A stretch of DNA of 64,000 nt, from the NCBI GenBank assembly GCA_950022655.1, contig OX465580.1, positions 4,015,122 to 4,079,121 of the forward strand. The letters run 5' to 3'. Origin of the DNA: Alentia gelatinosa (lineage: Eukaryota > Annelida > Polychaeta > Phyllodocida > Polynoidae). Under the pieces are notes generated by a model, which made no database searches, was not told where the DNA came from, and was given only the letters and a program-made list of their open reading frames with translations. Below, one piece after another: positions 45,079 to 55,155 of this stretch. The stretch's first letter is position 1. Each line of letters begins with the position of its first letter. A program made the position numbers and the translations under genes.

Positions 45079-45200
45079 GAGAGTGCCAGTCAAGGTGGCG
45101 CAGATCGGACTCCACCAGAGCTTACGTCAGTGTGCTCTGGTGGCCAGTGTAGGTGTGACCCCACCTGTCATCCCTGGTGGTAGAAGGTCAAGGTCAAGTG
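45079..45200 (+). CDS. Candidate 122-bp exon, unknown protein
   Basis: After GATCAGCTAG the + strand is open for 40 codons and closes at a near-perfect donor (AGTG|GTGAGT, 45201). The translation begins RVPVKVAQIGLHQSLRQCAL and continues VASVGVTPPVIPGG then RRSRSS. Reverse-strand frames are interrupted. Phase in is 2 (one leading base) and phase out is 1. These fit 33173-33237 upstream and 49373-49450 downstream. The first part looks helical; the end is Arg/Ser-rich. One of the strongest exon calls here. Confidence 0.5.
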
Positions 45201-45410
45201 GTGAGTTATTAGTCACGTGATCAATGTACCTGAGAGGTTTCGTCAAAGTGCGTCGTTCACAGACAGCATACCGGACATGGTCTTTCTCTGTCATCCCCGA
45301 CTTGGTGTCTCCTTTCTGTGACATCCTCTCCAGCTTTCTGTCACCTCACCTTCACATGTCAGCGCTCTGAGCCCTCCTTTCTTACTCTCCTCCTTTGATC
45401 CGGGGTTTTA

Positions 45411-45840
45411 GAGTGCTACCATGGTCTCCAACCAGTCCAGAGGCACATCTCTGCCGTTTTGTGAACCCACTTTACTGTTGTATCAAATACCAGTCTTTCC
45501 CATACCATGTCTACGTGGTGTGGTGTGGTGTACAGCCAGGCTTTCTCCTTTATCTCCAGCAGTGGTAGATTTACTGCTATATCAAAGGCCAGTCCTTCTC
45601 ATACCATGTCCATGTGGTGTGGTGTACAGCCACCATTCTCCTTCATCCCCAGCAGTGGTAGATTTACTGCTATATCAAAATCCAGTCCTTCTCATACCAT
45701 GTCTATGTGGTGTGGTGTACAGCCACCTTTCTCCTTCACCCCCAGCAGTGGTAGACTTACTGCTATATCAAAGACCAGTCCTTCTCATACCATGTCTATG
45801 TGGTGTGGGAAGTAAAATAACTCACTTTAATAAATGCTAG
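45411..45840 (+). mobile_element. 5'- and 3'-truncated SINE array, four 93-bp units
   Basis: Units (CAGTGGTAGATTTACTGCTA, CCATGTCTATGTGGTGTGG) start abruptly at about 45465 and end in GGGAAGTAAAATAACTCACT. The tail is missing. Just upstream, a long pyrimidine tract ending TTTTAG (45361-45410) looks like an acceptor, but no exon fits. Confidence 0.75.
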
Positions 45841-46170
45841 GAGAGGGGGTGTATCAGGACAGAAGTCAGGCTCTATGCTGTTATTCTCCATTCAGATTCT
45901 CACCGGCCTTAAGCCGTGAGTAAACGGGGCCACCTGGTGGGTATAGTGCGCAGTAAAGCGAGCTATGTAATATCGTACATGCTCTGCTAGGAGAGGGGGT
46001 GTATCAGGGAAGAAGACATGTCTGAGTGTTCCTGTAAATACAAACTATAAAATAAAATAAAATACGGAGTAGTATTTACTTTGTGGTGTAGGAGGGTCGC
46101 GTGTCGGTCACCGAGCTGTGACGGTGTTCACTGACCCGTGGAGAGATCACACACTGTCAACCACCTCCCT
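45841..46170. repeat. Direct repeat of 22 bp flanking about 130 bp
   Basis: GCTAGGAGAGGGGGTGTATC occurs at 45836 and 45986. Nothing else recognised. Confidence 0.5.
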
Positions 46171-46345
46171 AGACTTGCTCAAGTCTTTGATTATGAACGT
46201 TCATTAAATGATTAAACACAATCAGAATAAAGATCCTTTTAGTATGTATCCTTCATTTACTGGTCCCTGAATCAAATCTGATCCAGTCTCCCATTGAGGA
46301 GGGTAGCCATAGGATGCAGGAACTGTAGTCAGTCTACCACCTACC
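46171..46345 (+). mobile_element. AGACTTG-family element
   Basis: AGACTTGCTCAAGTCTTTGA at 46171, then ATTAAATGATTAAACACAAT, ending in ATAGGATGCAGGAACTGTAG. It is close to the copy at 60226-60325 and has no internal array. Confidence 0.7.
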
Positions 46346-46401
46346 CTACCAGCCATATCAAAACTCAAGCAAGGAGTCAGATCTGTGTTGTGATACAAGA
46401 A

Positions 46402-46515
46402 AATAGTTGTTTAAAACTATTCCAAAGAAAGACATTCAGATTTTTGAATGGGACAAATATCTTTGATTGTTTATGAAATATTTGAAAATATTGAAAAGAA
46501 TTGACTGCATGTAGT
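46402..46515 (+). pseudogene. LINE ORF2 3'-end fragment
   Basis: TGTTTAAAACTATTCC, AAAGAAAGACATTCAG and GGGACAAATATCTTTGATTG parallel the LINE end at 32345-32450, including the following TTGAAAAGAATTGACT. The frame is broken. Confidence 0.65.
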
Positions 46516-47003
46516 CTTATAGGCATATATCAAAGACCAGTCCTTCTTATACCATGTCTATGTGGTGTGGTGTACAGCCACCTTTCTCCTTTATCTCCAG
46601 CAGCGGTGGATTTACTGCTATATCAAAGACCAATCCTTCTCATACCATATCTATGTGGTGTGGTGTACAGCCACCTTTCTCCTTCATCCCCAGCAGTGGT
46701 AGATTTACTGTTATATCAAAGGACAATCCTTCTCATACCATGTCTATGTGGTGTGGTGTACAGCAACCTTTCCCCTTCACCCCAGCAGTGGTAGATTTAC
46801 TGCTATATCAAAGGCCATCCTTCTCTTACCATGTCTATGTGGTGTGGGAAGTAAAAGAGCTCACACCTCAGTAAATGTGTAGGGGTGAGATGTCTACCTG
46901 AATTCATCACATAGATTTGATCACCACCATTGTGGTGTAAAAGCAATGAGATAAAGCCATCAGAAGGTCTGTGATAGATAAAATCAAACCAACAAACCAA
47001 GCA
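46516..47003 (+). mobile_element. SINE with about four 93-bp units
   Basis: It begins within a unit (ATATCAAAGACCAGTCCTTC) directly after the LINE fragment. Later units show TTATCTCCAGCAGCGG and one 1-bp deletion. The body has GTGTAGGGGTGAG, and the 3' end is degenerate (AAATCAAACCAACAAACC). Confidence 0.8.
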
Positions 47004-47255
47004 TCATCAACCAAGGAGGAGTCAAAACGGACATGTTGGCGTAAAACCGGAGCACCTGGGCTACGGTCCAGCATAGGGACCCTCATGAGAGTGACAGTTG
47101 AAAAGGTAACTGAATAGCCAGCCTTTCACCAGAGACAGGAGATTGTAAAGGCAGGAGACTTTGAAAGGAGGTGAGAGTGACGGAGTGTCCTGTACATTAC
47201 CAGCATGATGCGGTCACCGGGCATCACCCACATCACATAGCATCTCCCTCTATCC
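47004..47255. other. No recognised feature
   Basis: Unique-looking sequence between a SINE and a TIR element. Confidence 0.4.
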
Positions 47256-47315
47256 AGGCCTCCCAGTGAAACCTTTAAAACCTGTAAAACCTATCAACAC
47301 CTATTTTTTCGCTGC

Positions 47316-47874
47316 GGTATGTAGACGTTAGGGCCTACCACCCCAAAATCGGACGTCAGGGCCCAATCATCGGGACGTTAGGGCCCGCCTAAAGTCAACC
47401 AGGCAGCCCAACGATCATAAGTTTGACTTACATCATTTGAATAACCTTATTTGTCAAATCTTTAAAAATAAAAAAAATAAAGTATAAGAACATCTTTAAA
47501 CCATATTATTTCCGTAATGCCACACAGGTTAAGGATAGGGTTAGGGACAGGGTTAGGGTAAGGGCTAGGGTTAGGGATAGGGATAGGGTTAGGGAAAGGG
47601 TTAGGGTTAGGGTTAGGGTTAGGGATAGGGATAGGGATAGGGTTCTCCAGTATTCGAACATTAACCAATTATGCAAAATTAAGTGGGCCCTAACATCTAT
47701 TTATGCCACATCTCCCTCCCGGCACCACAGGTGTGACCGCGGCATCGCGGTGCGGCCGAGGCGCGATTGAGGCTTTCACACCCCCGGTGTAGGGTGGGCC
47801 CTAACGTCCCGACTTTAAGGTGGTGGGCCCTAACGTCCCAACTTTAAGGTGGTGGGCCCTAACGTCCTGCAATC
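47316..47874. mobile_element. TIR insertion carrying a telomere-like tract
   Basis: The left side has ACGTTAGGGCCTACCACC and GGGACGTTAGGGCCCGCC. The right side has three inverted GGTGGGCCCTAACGTCC units. Its flanks TTCGCTGC (47308-47315) and TTCACTGC (47875-47882) look like an 8-bp target duplication with one change. No open frame of note. Confidence 0.7.
47525..47645 (+). repeat. Interstitial TTAGGG-like repeat
   Basis: GGGTTAGGGTTAGGGTTAGG is mixed with GGGATA, GGGACA, GGGTAA and GGGAAA variants for about 120 bp. TTAGGG is the molluscan telomere unit, but the degeneracy and internal position show this is not a chromosome end. Confidence 0.9.
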
Positions 47875-48325
47875 TTCACTGCCATGCTGATTGATGTGTA
47901 CAGGAAATCTTAGAAATTATCTTGACACAAAGTTAGATTGTCAAATGACAAGAAATCTACATTATCAGTTTATTTAAGAGATCATAAAAGTGTTTAAGAA
48001 TCAACAGTTGGTGTGACTTCTTGCCCGGCTGCCTTACCTGTTGGAAACTCAACACGCCTATACATGCTTGCTGGGTATAACCTGATGAGCCAGACATTCT
48101 GACGTAGTACAATTTAGTACTAGTTCCAAAATAAGCGATTCAATATATTTAGACTGTTATTACGCTGATTATGTTAATCCAAAAACCCATAAAAGCCTAT
48201 GTTTCGGGCCTTGAAAAACCTATAAAAACCTATATTTTGATTTTCAAAACCTATAAAAAAACCTTATATTGAGGAAGCGGGGCACTGGGAGGCCTGCCTT
48301 ATCACCTTCATACCTCATGTCGGTG

Positions 48326-48480
48326 TAGACTTGTTTGAGTCTTCATTATGGACATAATCAAGAAATAGATCTACTTTGTAACATTTGGGCCCCCCTAACG
48401 CCTGACAGGCCCCTGTATCTGTGGTGACGAGGGGTGAGGGAGGTGGAGGGGTGGTATAGGATGCAGGGACTGAAGCCAGG
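48326..48480 (+). mobile_element. AGACTTG-family element
   Basis: AGACTTGTTTGAGTCTTCAT, ACATAATCAAGAAATAGATC, CCTAACGCCTGACAGG, then GGTGGAGGGGTGGTATAGGA and GCAGGGACTGAAGCCAG. Single-copy G-rich body. Confidence 0.7.
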
Positions 48481-48567
48481 AACCTCGAAACTTATCTAAG
48501 TCATACACAGTTTTATCTCAAGTGAATATATTATTATATACCTGTGTAAAAACATGTCTCACACTTA

Positions 48568-48775
48568 CTTAAGTCTAATTGAACAAATTGGACGTTAGAC
48601 TACACAAACAAACAAACAAACAAACCTCAGACTATTATCATGAAACATCACGAAATTTCATATTATTGTTTAAATGGCGTGAGTTGTCTTTGCGGAATGA
48701 TATCACGAAGATGAGCTTAGTGCTATCTGTAGCAGAAGACAACAAACGCCATGTAAACAATCATATAAAATTGAG
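48568..48775 (+). repeat. SINE tail followed by a palindromic repeat
   Basis: TCTAATTGAACAAATTGGAC with CAAACAAAC ends at 48627. Then CATGAAACATCACGAAATTT ... CAACAAACGCCATGTAAAC matches 41010-41145. Confidence 0.7.
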
Positions 48776-48792
48776 TGATGTTTAGATTTTAT

Positions 48793-48913
48793 CCTACCCC
48801 ATGATGTATTTTTAGCTTCATATGTCACCCGTGGCATATAAATATTTTATGTCATAACCGTGGCATACAGTCACACCATGTTAAGTCTATGGAGATTTAT
48901 ATGAGGGGTAGGA
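48793..48913. mobile_element. Short TATCCTACCCC MITE
   Basis: TATCCTACCCCATGATG at the left and ATATGAGGGGTAGGATA at the right, with TGTCACCCGTGGCATA and CATAACCGTGGCATACAG inside. It is a short relative of the 302-bp TATC family. Its right end is the founder of the next array. Confidence 0.7.
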
Positions 48914-49285
48914 TAATAACCGTGACATACAGTCACACCATGTTAAGTCTATGGAGATTTATATGAGGGGTAGGATAATAACCGTGGCATACAGTCACAC
49001 CATGTTAAGTCTATGGAGATTTATATGAGGGGTAGGATAATAACCGTGACATACAGTCACACCATGTTAAGTCTATGGAGATTTATATGAGGGGTAGGAT
49101 AATAACCGTGGCATACAGTCACACCATGTTAAGTCTATGGAGATTTATATGAGGGGTAGGATAATAACCGTGGCATACAGTCACACCATGTTAAGTCTAT
49201 GGAGATTTATATGAGGGGTAGGATAATAACCGTGGTATACAGTCACACCATGTTAAGTCTATGGAGATTTATATGAGGTGTAGGA
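48855..49285 (+). repeat. 62-bp minisatellite, about 7 copies
   Basis: The unit is ATAACCGTGGCATACAGTCA, CACCATGTTAAGTCTATGGA and GATTTATATGAGGGGTAGGA. Copies are near identical (GGCATAC/GACATAC/GGTATAC). The unit equals the terminal half of the adjoining MITE. Confidence 0.95.
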
Positions 49286-49372
49286 TAAACGACCGTATGT
49301 GAAACCAGTCAATATTGTATCTTCAACGGAAAGTAGTGGTCTGTAAGAACCCTAATAAAAACGTTTGCTCAG

Positions 49373-49450
49373 TGGAAAAGGCACCACTCTGTATTTTCCC
49401 GGGAGACTTTCTCCGAGTGTCGATCACAGACGCCGACCGACGTTCACAGG
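49373..49450 (+). CDS. Candidate 78-bp exon, unknown protein
   Basis: The acceptor TTTGCTCAG is preceded by CCCTAATAA, a good branch-point match about 20 bases upstream. After two phase bases the frame reads EKAPLCIFPGDFLRVSITDA then DRRSQ, with a donor-like CAGG|GTGGTG at 49451. Phases 1 in and 1 out fit 45079-45200 and 50670-50848. The frame stays open past the donor into a C-rich tract, so the 3' end is less certain. Confidence 0.45.
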
Positions 49451-49611
49451 GTGGTGTACAGAGAAGAGCGACCTCTGGAGTTTACAGACACCTCGACCTG
49501 CCCCCCCCCCCCCCCCCCCCCCGCCTACCCCCGGTCCGGGCGCGCCTCTCACTGCGACACCCAGCAACCAAAATAGAGCTGCCCTAACACCCACACCCAC
49601 ACTCAGCAGTG

Positions 49612-50638
49612 TCGAGGGGCTCCGAGTAGCTCCGAGCGATACCGAGTACTTCCGAGCGATACCGAGTACTTCCGAGCGATACCGAGTAGTTCCGAGCGAT
49701 ACCGAATAGGTCCGAGCTACTCCGAGCGACCCTGAGTAGACCATGAGTAGCACCGAGCAGTCCCAAATAGTTCCCAGTAGCTCTGAACAGCTCCGAGCGG
49801 CACCGAACAGCTCCAAGCAGCACCGAACAGCTCCGAGCAACACCGTACAGCTCCGAGCGGCACCATACAGCTCCGAGCGGCACCATACAGCTCCGAGCGG
49901 CACCAAACAGCTCCAAGCGGCACCATACAGCTCCGAGCGGCACCATACAGCTCCAAGCGGCACCAAACATCTCCGAGCACCACCGAACAGCTCCAAGCGA
50001 CACCATACAGCTCCGAGCGGCACCATACAGCTCCGAGCGGCACCAAACAGCTCCGAGCGGCACCATACAGCTCCGAGCGGCACCATACAGCTCCGAGCGG
50101 CACCGAACAGCTCCGAGCGGCACCAAACATCTCCGAGACATACCATACAGCTCCGCGCATTACCAAGTAGCTCCGAGCGGCACCATACAGCTCCGAGCGG
50201 CACCATACAGCTTCAAGCGGCACCAAACAGCCCCGAGACATACCATGCAGCTCCGCGCATTACCAAGTAGCTCCGAGCGACACCATACAGCTCCGAGCGG
50301 CACTATACAGCTCCAAGCGGCACCGAACAGCTCCGAGCGGCACCGAACAGCCCCGAGCGGCACCAAACAGCCCTGACCCATACCAAGTAACTCCGAGCAG
50401 CTGCGAGTCGGGCCAAACAGCTCCGCGTAGCTGCGAACAGCTCCGAGCAGCTCCGAGTCGTACCGAGCCACACTGTACAGCTCCAAGCCGTAATTCAGAG
50501 CACCTCCGAGTAGCTCCGAGCGCCTCCAAGTAGCTCCGAACATCTCCGAGTATCTCCGAGCGGCTCCGAGTATCTCCGAACAGCTCCGAGTAGCTCCGAG
50601 CGGCACCGAGTAGCTCCGAGCACTTCCGAGCTGCACCG
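49612..50638 (+). repeat. 20-bp (10+10) minisatellite filling an intron
   Basis: CAGCTCCGAGCGGCACCATA repeats with alternating AGCTCCGAGC and GGCACCATAC halves, degenerate at both ends. It is free of stops in several frames on both strands, giving open frames up to 260 codons that are not proteins. It occupies nearly the whole interval between two candidate exons. Confidence 0.95.
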
Positions 50639-50669
50639 GAGTGTAAGGGGAGACGTAAGATTTACACAG

Positions 50670-50848
50670 TCTGCAGCCAGGACCTAAATACCCTCAGAGA
50701 AGTGGGGCCCAGACCTAAATCCCTCGTCCGGGAAGTGTGTCACGTGGTGTGGAGTTACGTACAGCGACTGGAGTTCGAGGTTCCAGGCAGCTGCCAACTG
50801 CAGCGAGAGAGACCCTTATCTGAGACACACCTGTACGTGCTGCTCAAC
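50670..50848 (+). CDS. Candidate exon of about 179 bp, unknown protein
   Basis: After GATTTACACAG the + frame reads CSQDLNTLREVGPRPKSLVR, then EVCHVVWSYVQRLEFEVP, GSCQLQRERPLSETHLYVLL and N. GTGTTG at 50849 is a possible donor; GTGCTG at 50837 is an alternative, and both give phase 0. One leftover base from 49373-49450 completes the first codon (GTC). The region is GC-rich with a hydrophobic, helical pattern. The antisense strand is also partly open, which limits confidence. A MITE is inserted 20 bp downstream. Confidence 0.45.
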
Positions 50849-50867
50849 GTGTTGATTGTCTTTTATC

Positions 50868-51347
50868 ACACGAGAGACTCATGTACTTGAGATATTTGCA
50901 CTTTACATATTTTCCCCAGTCTCCGATAATTTTCTCTCTGTCCAATTATCTCAATTTTTTTCCTATTCTGTCCAATAATCTCAGAGCAGAATGCTGAGCT
51001 TTCCCAGTCTCTTGGGAAAATGGCGGATCTGATTCTCACGAAAGGACAAACCCGGTACACAGTCTCAGACAATCTTTACCACTGAGACTAGGGGACCCTC
51101 ATTATCAGTGGGAGGTACGCACCAAAATGCCCAAAAAATTAAACAGGTTTTAAATCCAAATTGCTTGAGATTATGTACCTTGTGAGGGGAAATTGACGCC
51201 GACGATTTTCCCTTCTCCCCCTCAGTCTCAGGAAATTGAGACCTGGGGGTGTCACACGAGGAGACTGTACCAGGAATTAATCTCAGGAAAATTGTCTCAG
51301 ACAAATCCTACTGCAGGTACACGAGTGTCTCCGTGTGAATCCCACTA
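50868..51347. mobile_element. AGTGGGATT-family TIR element without nested insert
   Basis: GAGACTCATGTACTTGAGAT ... GTACACGAGTGTCTCCGTGT plus GAATCCCACT. It aligns through its length with 22939-23642 apart from the 233-bp insertion. The left terminus is worn. It is bracketed by a degenerate direct repeat of about 33 bp (AACGTGTTGATTGTCTTTTA at 50847; ACGTGTTGAGTGGTCTTTTA at 51384). Confidence 0.8.
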
Positions 51348-51668
51348 AAAAATATTTAGGACCATATTTATACGTGGTGCTCTACGTGTTGAGTGGTCTT
51401 TTATCTTAAAACTATTTAGGATCAGGATTTTACAATTGACCTGCGCAGACAGATTTTGAAGAAAAAAATTCATCTCAAAGATATATTCACTTCTTATAAG
51501 GAAAGCTCTTTCAATGAAGTACGGAAGTTCTATCCGTGATCGGTTGTACACATTATAGAAAAGTCGGTAGTTACGGGACTCGACTAGAAATGACAAGGTT
51601 GTGGGTTTGAGTCCCACTGCAGCCACCTTTCTCCTTCATCCCTAAACTGGCTCCATTCTATATACGTC
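51348..51668. repeat. SINE head fragment and unassigned sequence
   Basis: At 51570-51645 GACTCGACTAGAAATGACAA, the B box GTGGGTTTGAGTCCCAC and CCACCTTTCTCCTTCATCCC match the 93-bp-unit SINE head. The rest of that SINE is missing. Confidence 0.6.
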
Positions 51669-52280
51669 TTTAAGCCTATTAGACACCGACCCGACCGCTG
51701 TGCCCGATTCTACCTTTGCCCGACGGATCCGTCGGGTCTGTGACAATCTGCGTCAATCAGGTCGGTGTACGCACTTCACCGACCCAATTTTATTGCTTTT
51801 CCCGACGCGTCGGTCATTACTACCATGTTAGATATGCCCGACTCTCCCCGACCTTAAGATTTTGGTGTACGCACAATCACCGACTGTTCCAGATTCTGAG
51901 CAGGCCGTTTAAATAGCAATACTACTAATTACTCAGTCCGATTTACAAGTGCGTTATATCGATTTGTAGGGTAGAGAGAGGCAATGATAAATCTGAAAAC
52001 CGTTTCCTGATATCTTAATTGGATCCTAAGTTATTAAACTTTGAATTAGTTTCTATGATTCCACACCAGCAGCCTGTGGCTCACCCCGGCTCGGCTCCCG
52101 GCGGCTCTCTTTGATCTTATCCCGGGTAATTTACGAGGTTATAATAGAGGGAAGTGTGATCGGGGACAGTCATCATGTCGGTGTCTTATAGGTATAAGAC
52201 ACCGAAATTTTATTCCCGACTCTCACCGAGCCAATGGTCGGGATGAATCGGGAACAAAGTTCGGTGTCTTATAGGCTTTA
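51669..52280. mobile_element. TIR element, TAAGCCTATTAGACACCGA ends
   Basis: TTTAAGCCTATTAGACACCG at the left is mirrored by CGGTGTCTTATAGGCTTTA at the right. The interior has CGACGGATCCGTCGGGTCTG and GGTCGGTGTACGCACTTCAC. The related element at 56655-57626 shares a 66-codon open frame, but the identity is at nucleotide level. Confidence 0.8.
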
Positions 52281-52317
52281 GGGTAGGGTTAGCATAATAA
52301 TGCCAGTATCTTGGGGT

Positions 52318-53010
52318 GGGGAGTTAGCTCAGTGGTTAAGGCACTGAGGTTGTAGTCCCAAGGTTGTAGGACTTTGTAGGTTGGAGTCCCACTGCAGCCA
52401 CTTTTCTCCTTCATCCCCAGCAGTGGTAGATTTACTGCTATATCAAAGGCCAGTCCTTCTCATACCATGTCTATGTGGTGTGGTGTACAGCCACCTTTCT
52501 CCTTCATCCCCAGCAGTGGTAGATTTACTGCTATATCAAAGGCCAGTCCTTCTCATACCATGTCTATGTGGTGTGGTGTACAGCCACCTTTCTCCTTCAT
52601 CCCCAGCAGTGGTAGATTTACTGCTATATCAAAGGCCAATCCTTCTCATACCATTTCTATGTGGTGTGGTGTACAGCCACTTTTCTCCTTCATCCCCAGC
52701 AGTGGTAGATTTACTGCTATATCAAAGGCCAATCCTTCTCATACCATTTCTATGTGGTGTGGTGTACAGCCACTTTTCTCCTTCATCCCCAGCAGTGGTA
52801 GATTTACTGCTATATCAAAGGCCAATCCTTCTCATACCATTTCTATGTGGTGTGGTGTACAGCCACTTTTCTCCTTCATCCCCAGCAGTGGTAGATTTAC
52901 TGCTATATCAAAGGCCAATCCTTCTCTACCTAAATTTATCTCATAGATTTGAACACCATCAAACCCAAAATAAGTCTGAACATATTGGACGTTAAACTAA
53001 ACAAACGACC
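52318..53010 (+). mobile_element. tRNA-headed SINE with six 93-bp units
   Basis: The complete head has GGGGAGTTAGCTCAGTGGTT (A box) and GTAGGTTGGAGTCCCACTG (B box). Then CCCCAGCAGTGGTAGATTTA repeats at 93 bp six times. The last three units share AATCCTTCTCATACCATTTC, showing recent local duplication. It ends ATTGGACGTTAAACTAAACA. Because 93 is a multiple of three, the array gives a 204-codon spurious frame. Confidence 0.95.
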
Positions 53011-53043
53011 AGCAACCATCCTCCCCTCTTTGCCCTGATACAG

Positions 53044-53131
53044 GGGTCGGTACTGTCGGGAAAGGTGTCTGGTTTCTGTCACTGGTCTGCACCACGCATG
53101 CTCAACACTCTCCATGCGGAGATCGTGACAT
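53044..53131 (+). CDS. Candidate 88-bp exon, unknown protein
   Basis: It follows a strong acceptor (CCTCCCCTCTTTGCCCTGATACAG, ending 53043). The phase-0 frame reads GSVLSGKVSGFCHWSAPRML then NTLHAEIVT, with donor T|GTTAGT at 53132 leaving one base. That fits 50670-50848 (phase 0 out) and 54921-55075 (two leading bases). All three frames are open here, so the frame is chosen by phase. Confidence 0.35.
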
Positions 53132-53227
53132 GTTAGTCAGGATCTCTGATGGGAGAGTGATACAAAGTATTTTGTAGATGAACCCAGGTTTACCTGACAT
53201 AAGTAGGTATCCCCCAATCAGAACTTC

Positions 53228-54918
53228 CTACTCCTGCTGGGCCTATGGTTGTTTCGTGATAAAGTATCAGAAACATGGACAGAAAAATGACATTGTTTCG
53301 TGATAGAGTACGAGAAACATGTGACAAGAAAATGCTGTCGTTTCGTGATAAAGTATCAGAAACAAAAACAGGAAAATGCTGTTGTTTCTTGATAAAATAT
53401 CAGAAACATGAATAGGAAAATGCGGTTGTTTCGTGGCAATGTCCCTGAATTCATATCATATATTCGGTCAAACCCAAAGTAAGTCTAATAGAACATTTTC
53501 GATGTTAAGTTACCCAAACAAACAAAACAAACAAACAATTTCATGGCAATGTATCAAAAACATGGACAGGAAAATGTCACTATTTTCTGGAAGCGTATCA
53601 GAAACATAGACAGGAAAATTCCGTTGTTCTAATTGAACAAATTGGACGTTTAACTACCCAAACAAACAAGGCACCATGGTTAAATATCAGAAATAGAAAT
53701 ATCAGGAAAATGTCGTTGTTTCGTTTTTAATGTATCGGAAACAAGTGACAGCAAAATGCCAATGGTTTGAGGTAAAGTATCAGAAATATAGACAAATGCC
53801 GTTGTTTCATGATAAAGTATCAGAAACATAGACAAGAAAAATGCTGTTTCGTTATAAAGTATGAAAAACATAGATGGGAAAATGCTGTTGTTTGGTGATA
53901 AAGTATCAGGAACATAGACAAGAAAAATACTGTTGTTTCGTTATAAAGTATGAAAAACATAGACAGGAAAATTATGTCGTTTCGTGATAAAGTATCAGGA
54001 ACATAGACAAGAAAAATGTCGTTGTTTCGTGATAAAGTATGAAAAACATAGACAGGAAAATGTCGTTGTTTGGTGATAAAGTATCAGAAACATAGACAAG
54101 AAAAATGTCGTTGTTTCGTGATAAAGTATGAAAAACATAGACAGGAAAATGCGGTCGTTTTGTGATAAAGTATGAGAAATATAGACAGGAAAATGCTCTT
54201 GTTTCATGATAAAGTGTGAGAAACATAGACAGAAAAATGCCATTGTTTGGTGATAAAGTATCAGAAACAAGAACAGGAAAATGCGGTCGTTTTGTGATAA
54301 AGTATAAGAAACATGGACAGGAAAATGCTGTTGTTTGGTGATAAAGTACGAGGCACATGTGACAAGAAAATGTGGTTGTTTGGTGATAAAGTATGAGAAA
54401 CAAGTGACAAGAAAATGCGGTTGTTTCATGATAAAGTACGAGGAACACGAAGTATAATGTATGAAAAACATAGACAGGAAAATGCTGTTGTTTGGTTTTT
54501 AAAGTATGACAAACATGGACAGGAAAATGCCGTTGTTTCGTGATAAAGTATCAGGAACATATGACAGGAAAATGCTGTTGTTTCATGATAAAGTATGAAA
54601 AACATAGACAGGAAAATGCCGTTGTTTCATGATAATTCTGAGAAACATAGACAGAAAAATTTCATTGTTTCGTGATAAAGTATGACAAACATGGACAGGA
54701 AAATGCCGTTGTTTCGTGATAAAGTATCAGGAACATATGACAGGAAAATGCTGTTGTTTCATGATAAAGTATGAGAAATATAGACAGGAAAATGCTCTTG
54801 TTTCATGATAAAGTGTGAGAAACATAGACATAAAAATTTCATTGTTTCGTGATAAAGTATGAGAAACAAGAACAGGAAAACGCGGTTGTTAGGTGATAAA
54901 GTACGAGGCACATGTGAC
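53228..54918 (+). repeat. 45-bp minisatellite, about 35 copies
   Basis: The unit is TTGTTTCGTGATAAAGTATC plus AGAAACATAGACAGGAAAATGC, with GTATGAAAAAC and GGTGATAAAG variants. Two SINE-type tails are inserted at about 53440-53535 and 53622-53668. The last unit ends GCACATGTGACAG at the predicted acceptor of 54921. Confidence 0.95.
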
Positions 54919-54920
54919 AG

Positions 54921-55075
54921 TGCCCACAGACTCTGAACCAGCTCTTGACAAGCGGACTGTGGCGCGGGCGGAGGCTGGGGCCGTTTTGATACATCGTCCA
55001 CACGTGGGATCGGCCAGTGTTTGTCTGCTGGAAGTCGCCGACCTACTTCTCCCTGTCACAGTCCCAGATCTAGGC
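54921..55075 (+). CDS. Candidate 155-bp exon, unknown protein
   Basis: The segment starts right after the AG ending the 45-bp array and meets GGC|GTGAGA at 55076. After two phase bases it reads PTDSEPALDKRTVARAEAGA, VLIHRPHVGSASVCLLEVAD and LLLPVTVPDLG, the last part strongly hydrophobic. The other + frames are closed. One antisense frame is open over most of the region, so strand rests on splice fit. The phase joins to 53044-53131. Confidence 0.45.
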
Positions 55076-55104
55076 GTGAGACCCGGTTATAGAACGTGAT
55101 CCTC

Positions 55105-55155
55105 TTCTGCCAGGCGTGCAACGTACCCATAACTGTTCAGCCTGTCCCGCTACAG
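55105..55155 (+). pseudogene. Short LINE ORF2 knuckle remnant
   Basis: TGCCAGGCGTGCAACGTACC encodes CQACNVPITV, identical to the LINE end at 32236, then diverges before the His and last Cys. It runs directly into the 93-bp units of a SINE. Confidence 0.6.

Larger units (their letters stand above)
47256..48295. mobile_element. AGGCCTNCCAGTG TIR element, copy 2, with insertion
   Basis: Ends AGGCCTCCCAGTGAAACC and GGCACTGGGAGGCCT. The right 420 bp matches 17209-17647. A 559-bp element occupies 47316-47874, between TTCGCTGC and TTCACTGC. Confidence 0.8.

Noticed and set aside
45361..45461. Exon after the pyrimidine tract ending TTTTAG
   Set aside because: Good acceptor, but no frame reaches a donor in a phase compatible with neighbours before SINE units begin.
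47525..47645. Chromosome end or telomere
   Set aside because: Degenerate, short, and enclosed by a TIR insertion with ordinary sequence on both sides.
49424..50636. Open frames of up to 260 codons on both strands
   Set aside because: Produced by the 20-bp array; the same bases are open in several frames and no non-repetitive domain exists.
51065..51304. Minus-strand 79-codon frame
   Set aside because: Lies within a TIR element present elsewhere (22939) and is not conserved as a frame.
52318..52403. Functional tRNA gene
   Set aside because: A and B boxes are present but the cloverleaf stems do not pair well and SINE units follow directly.
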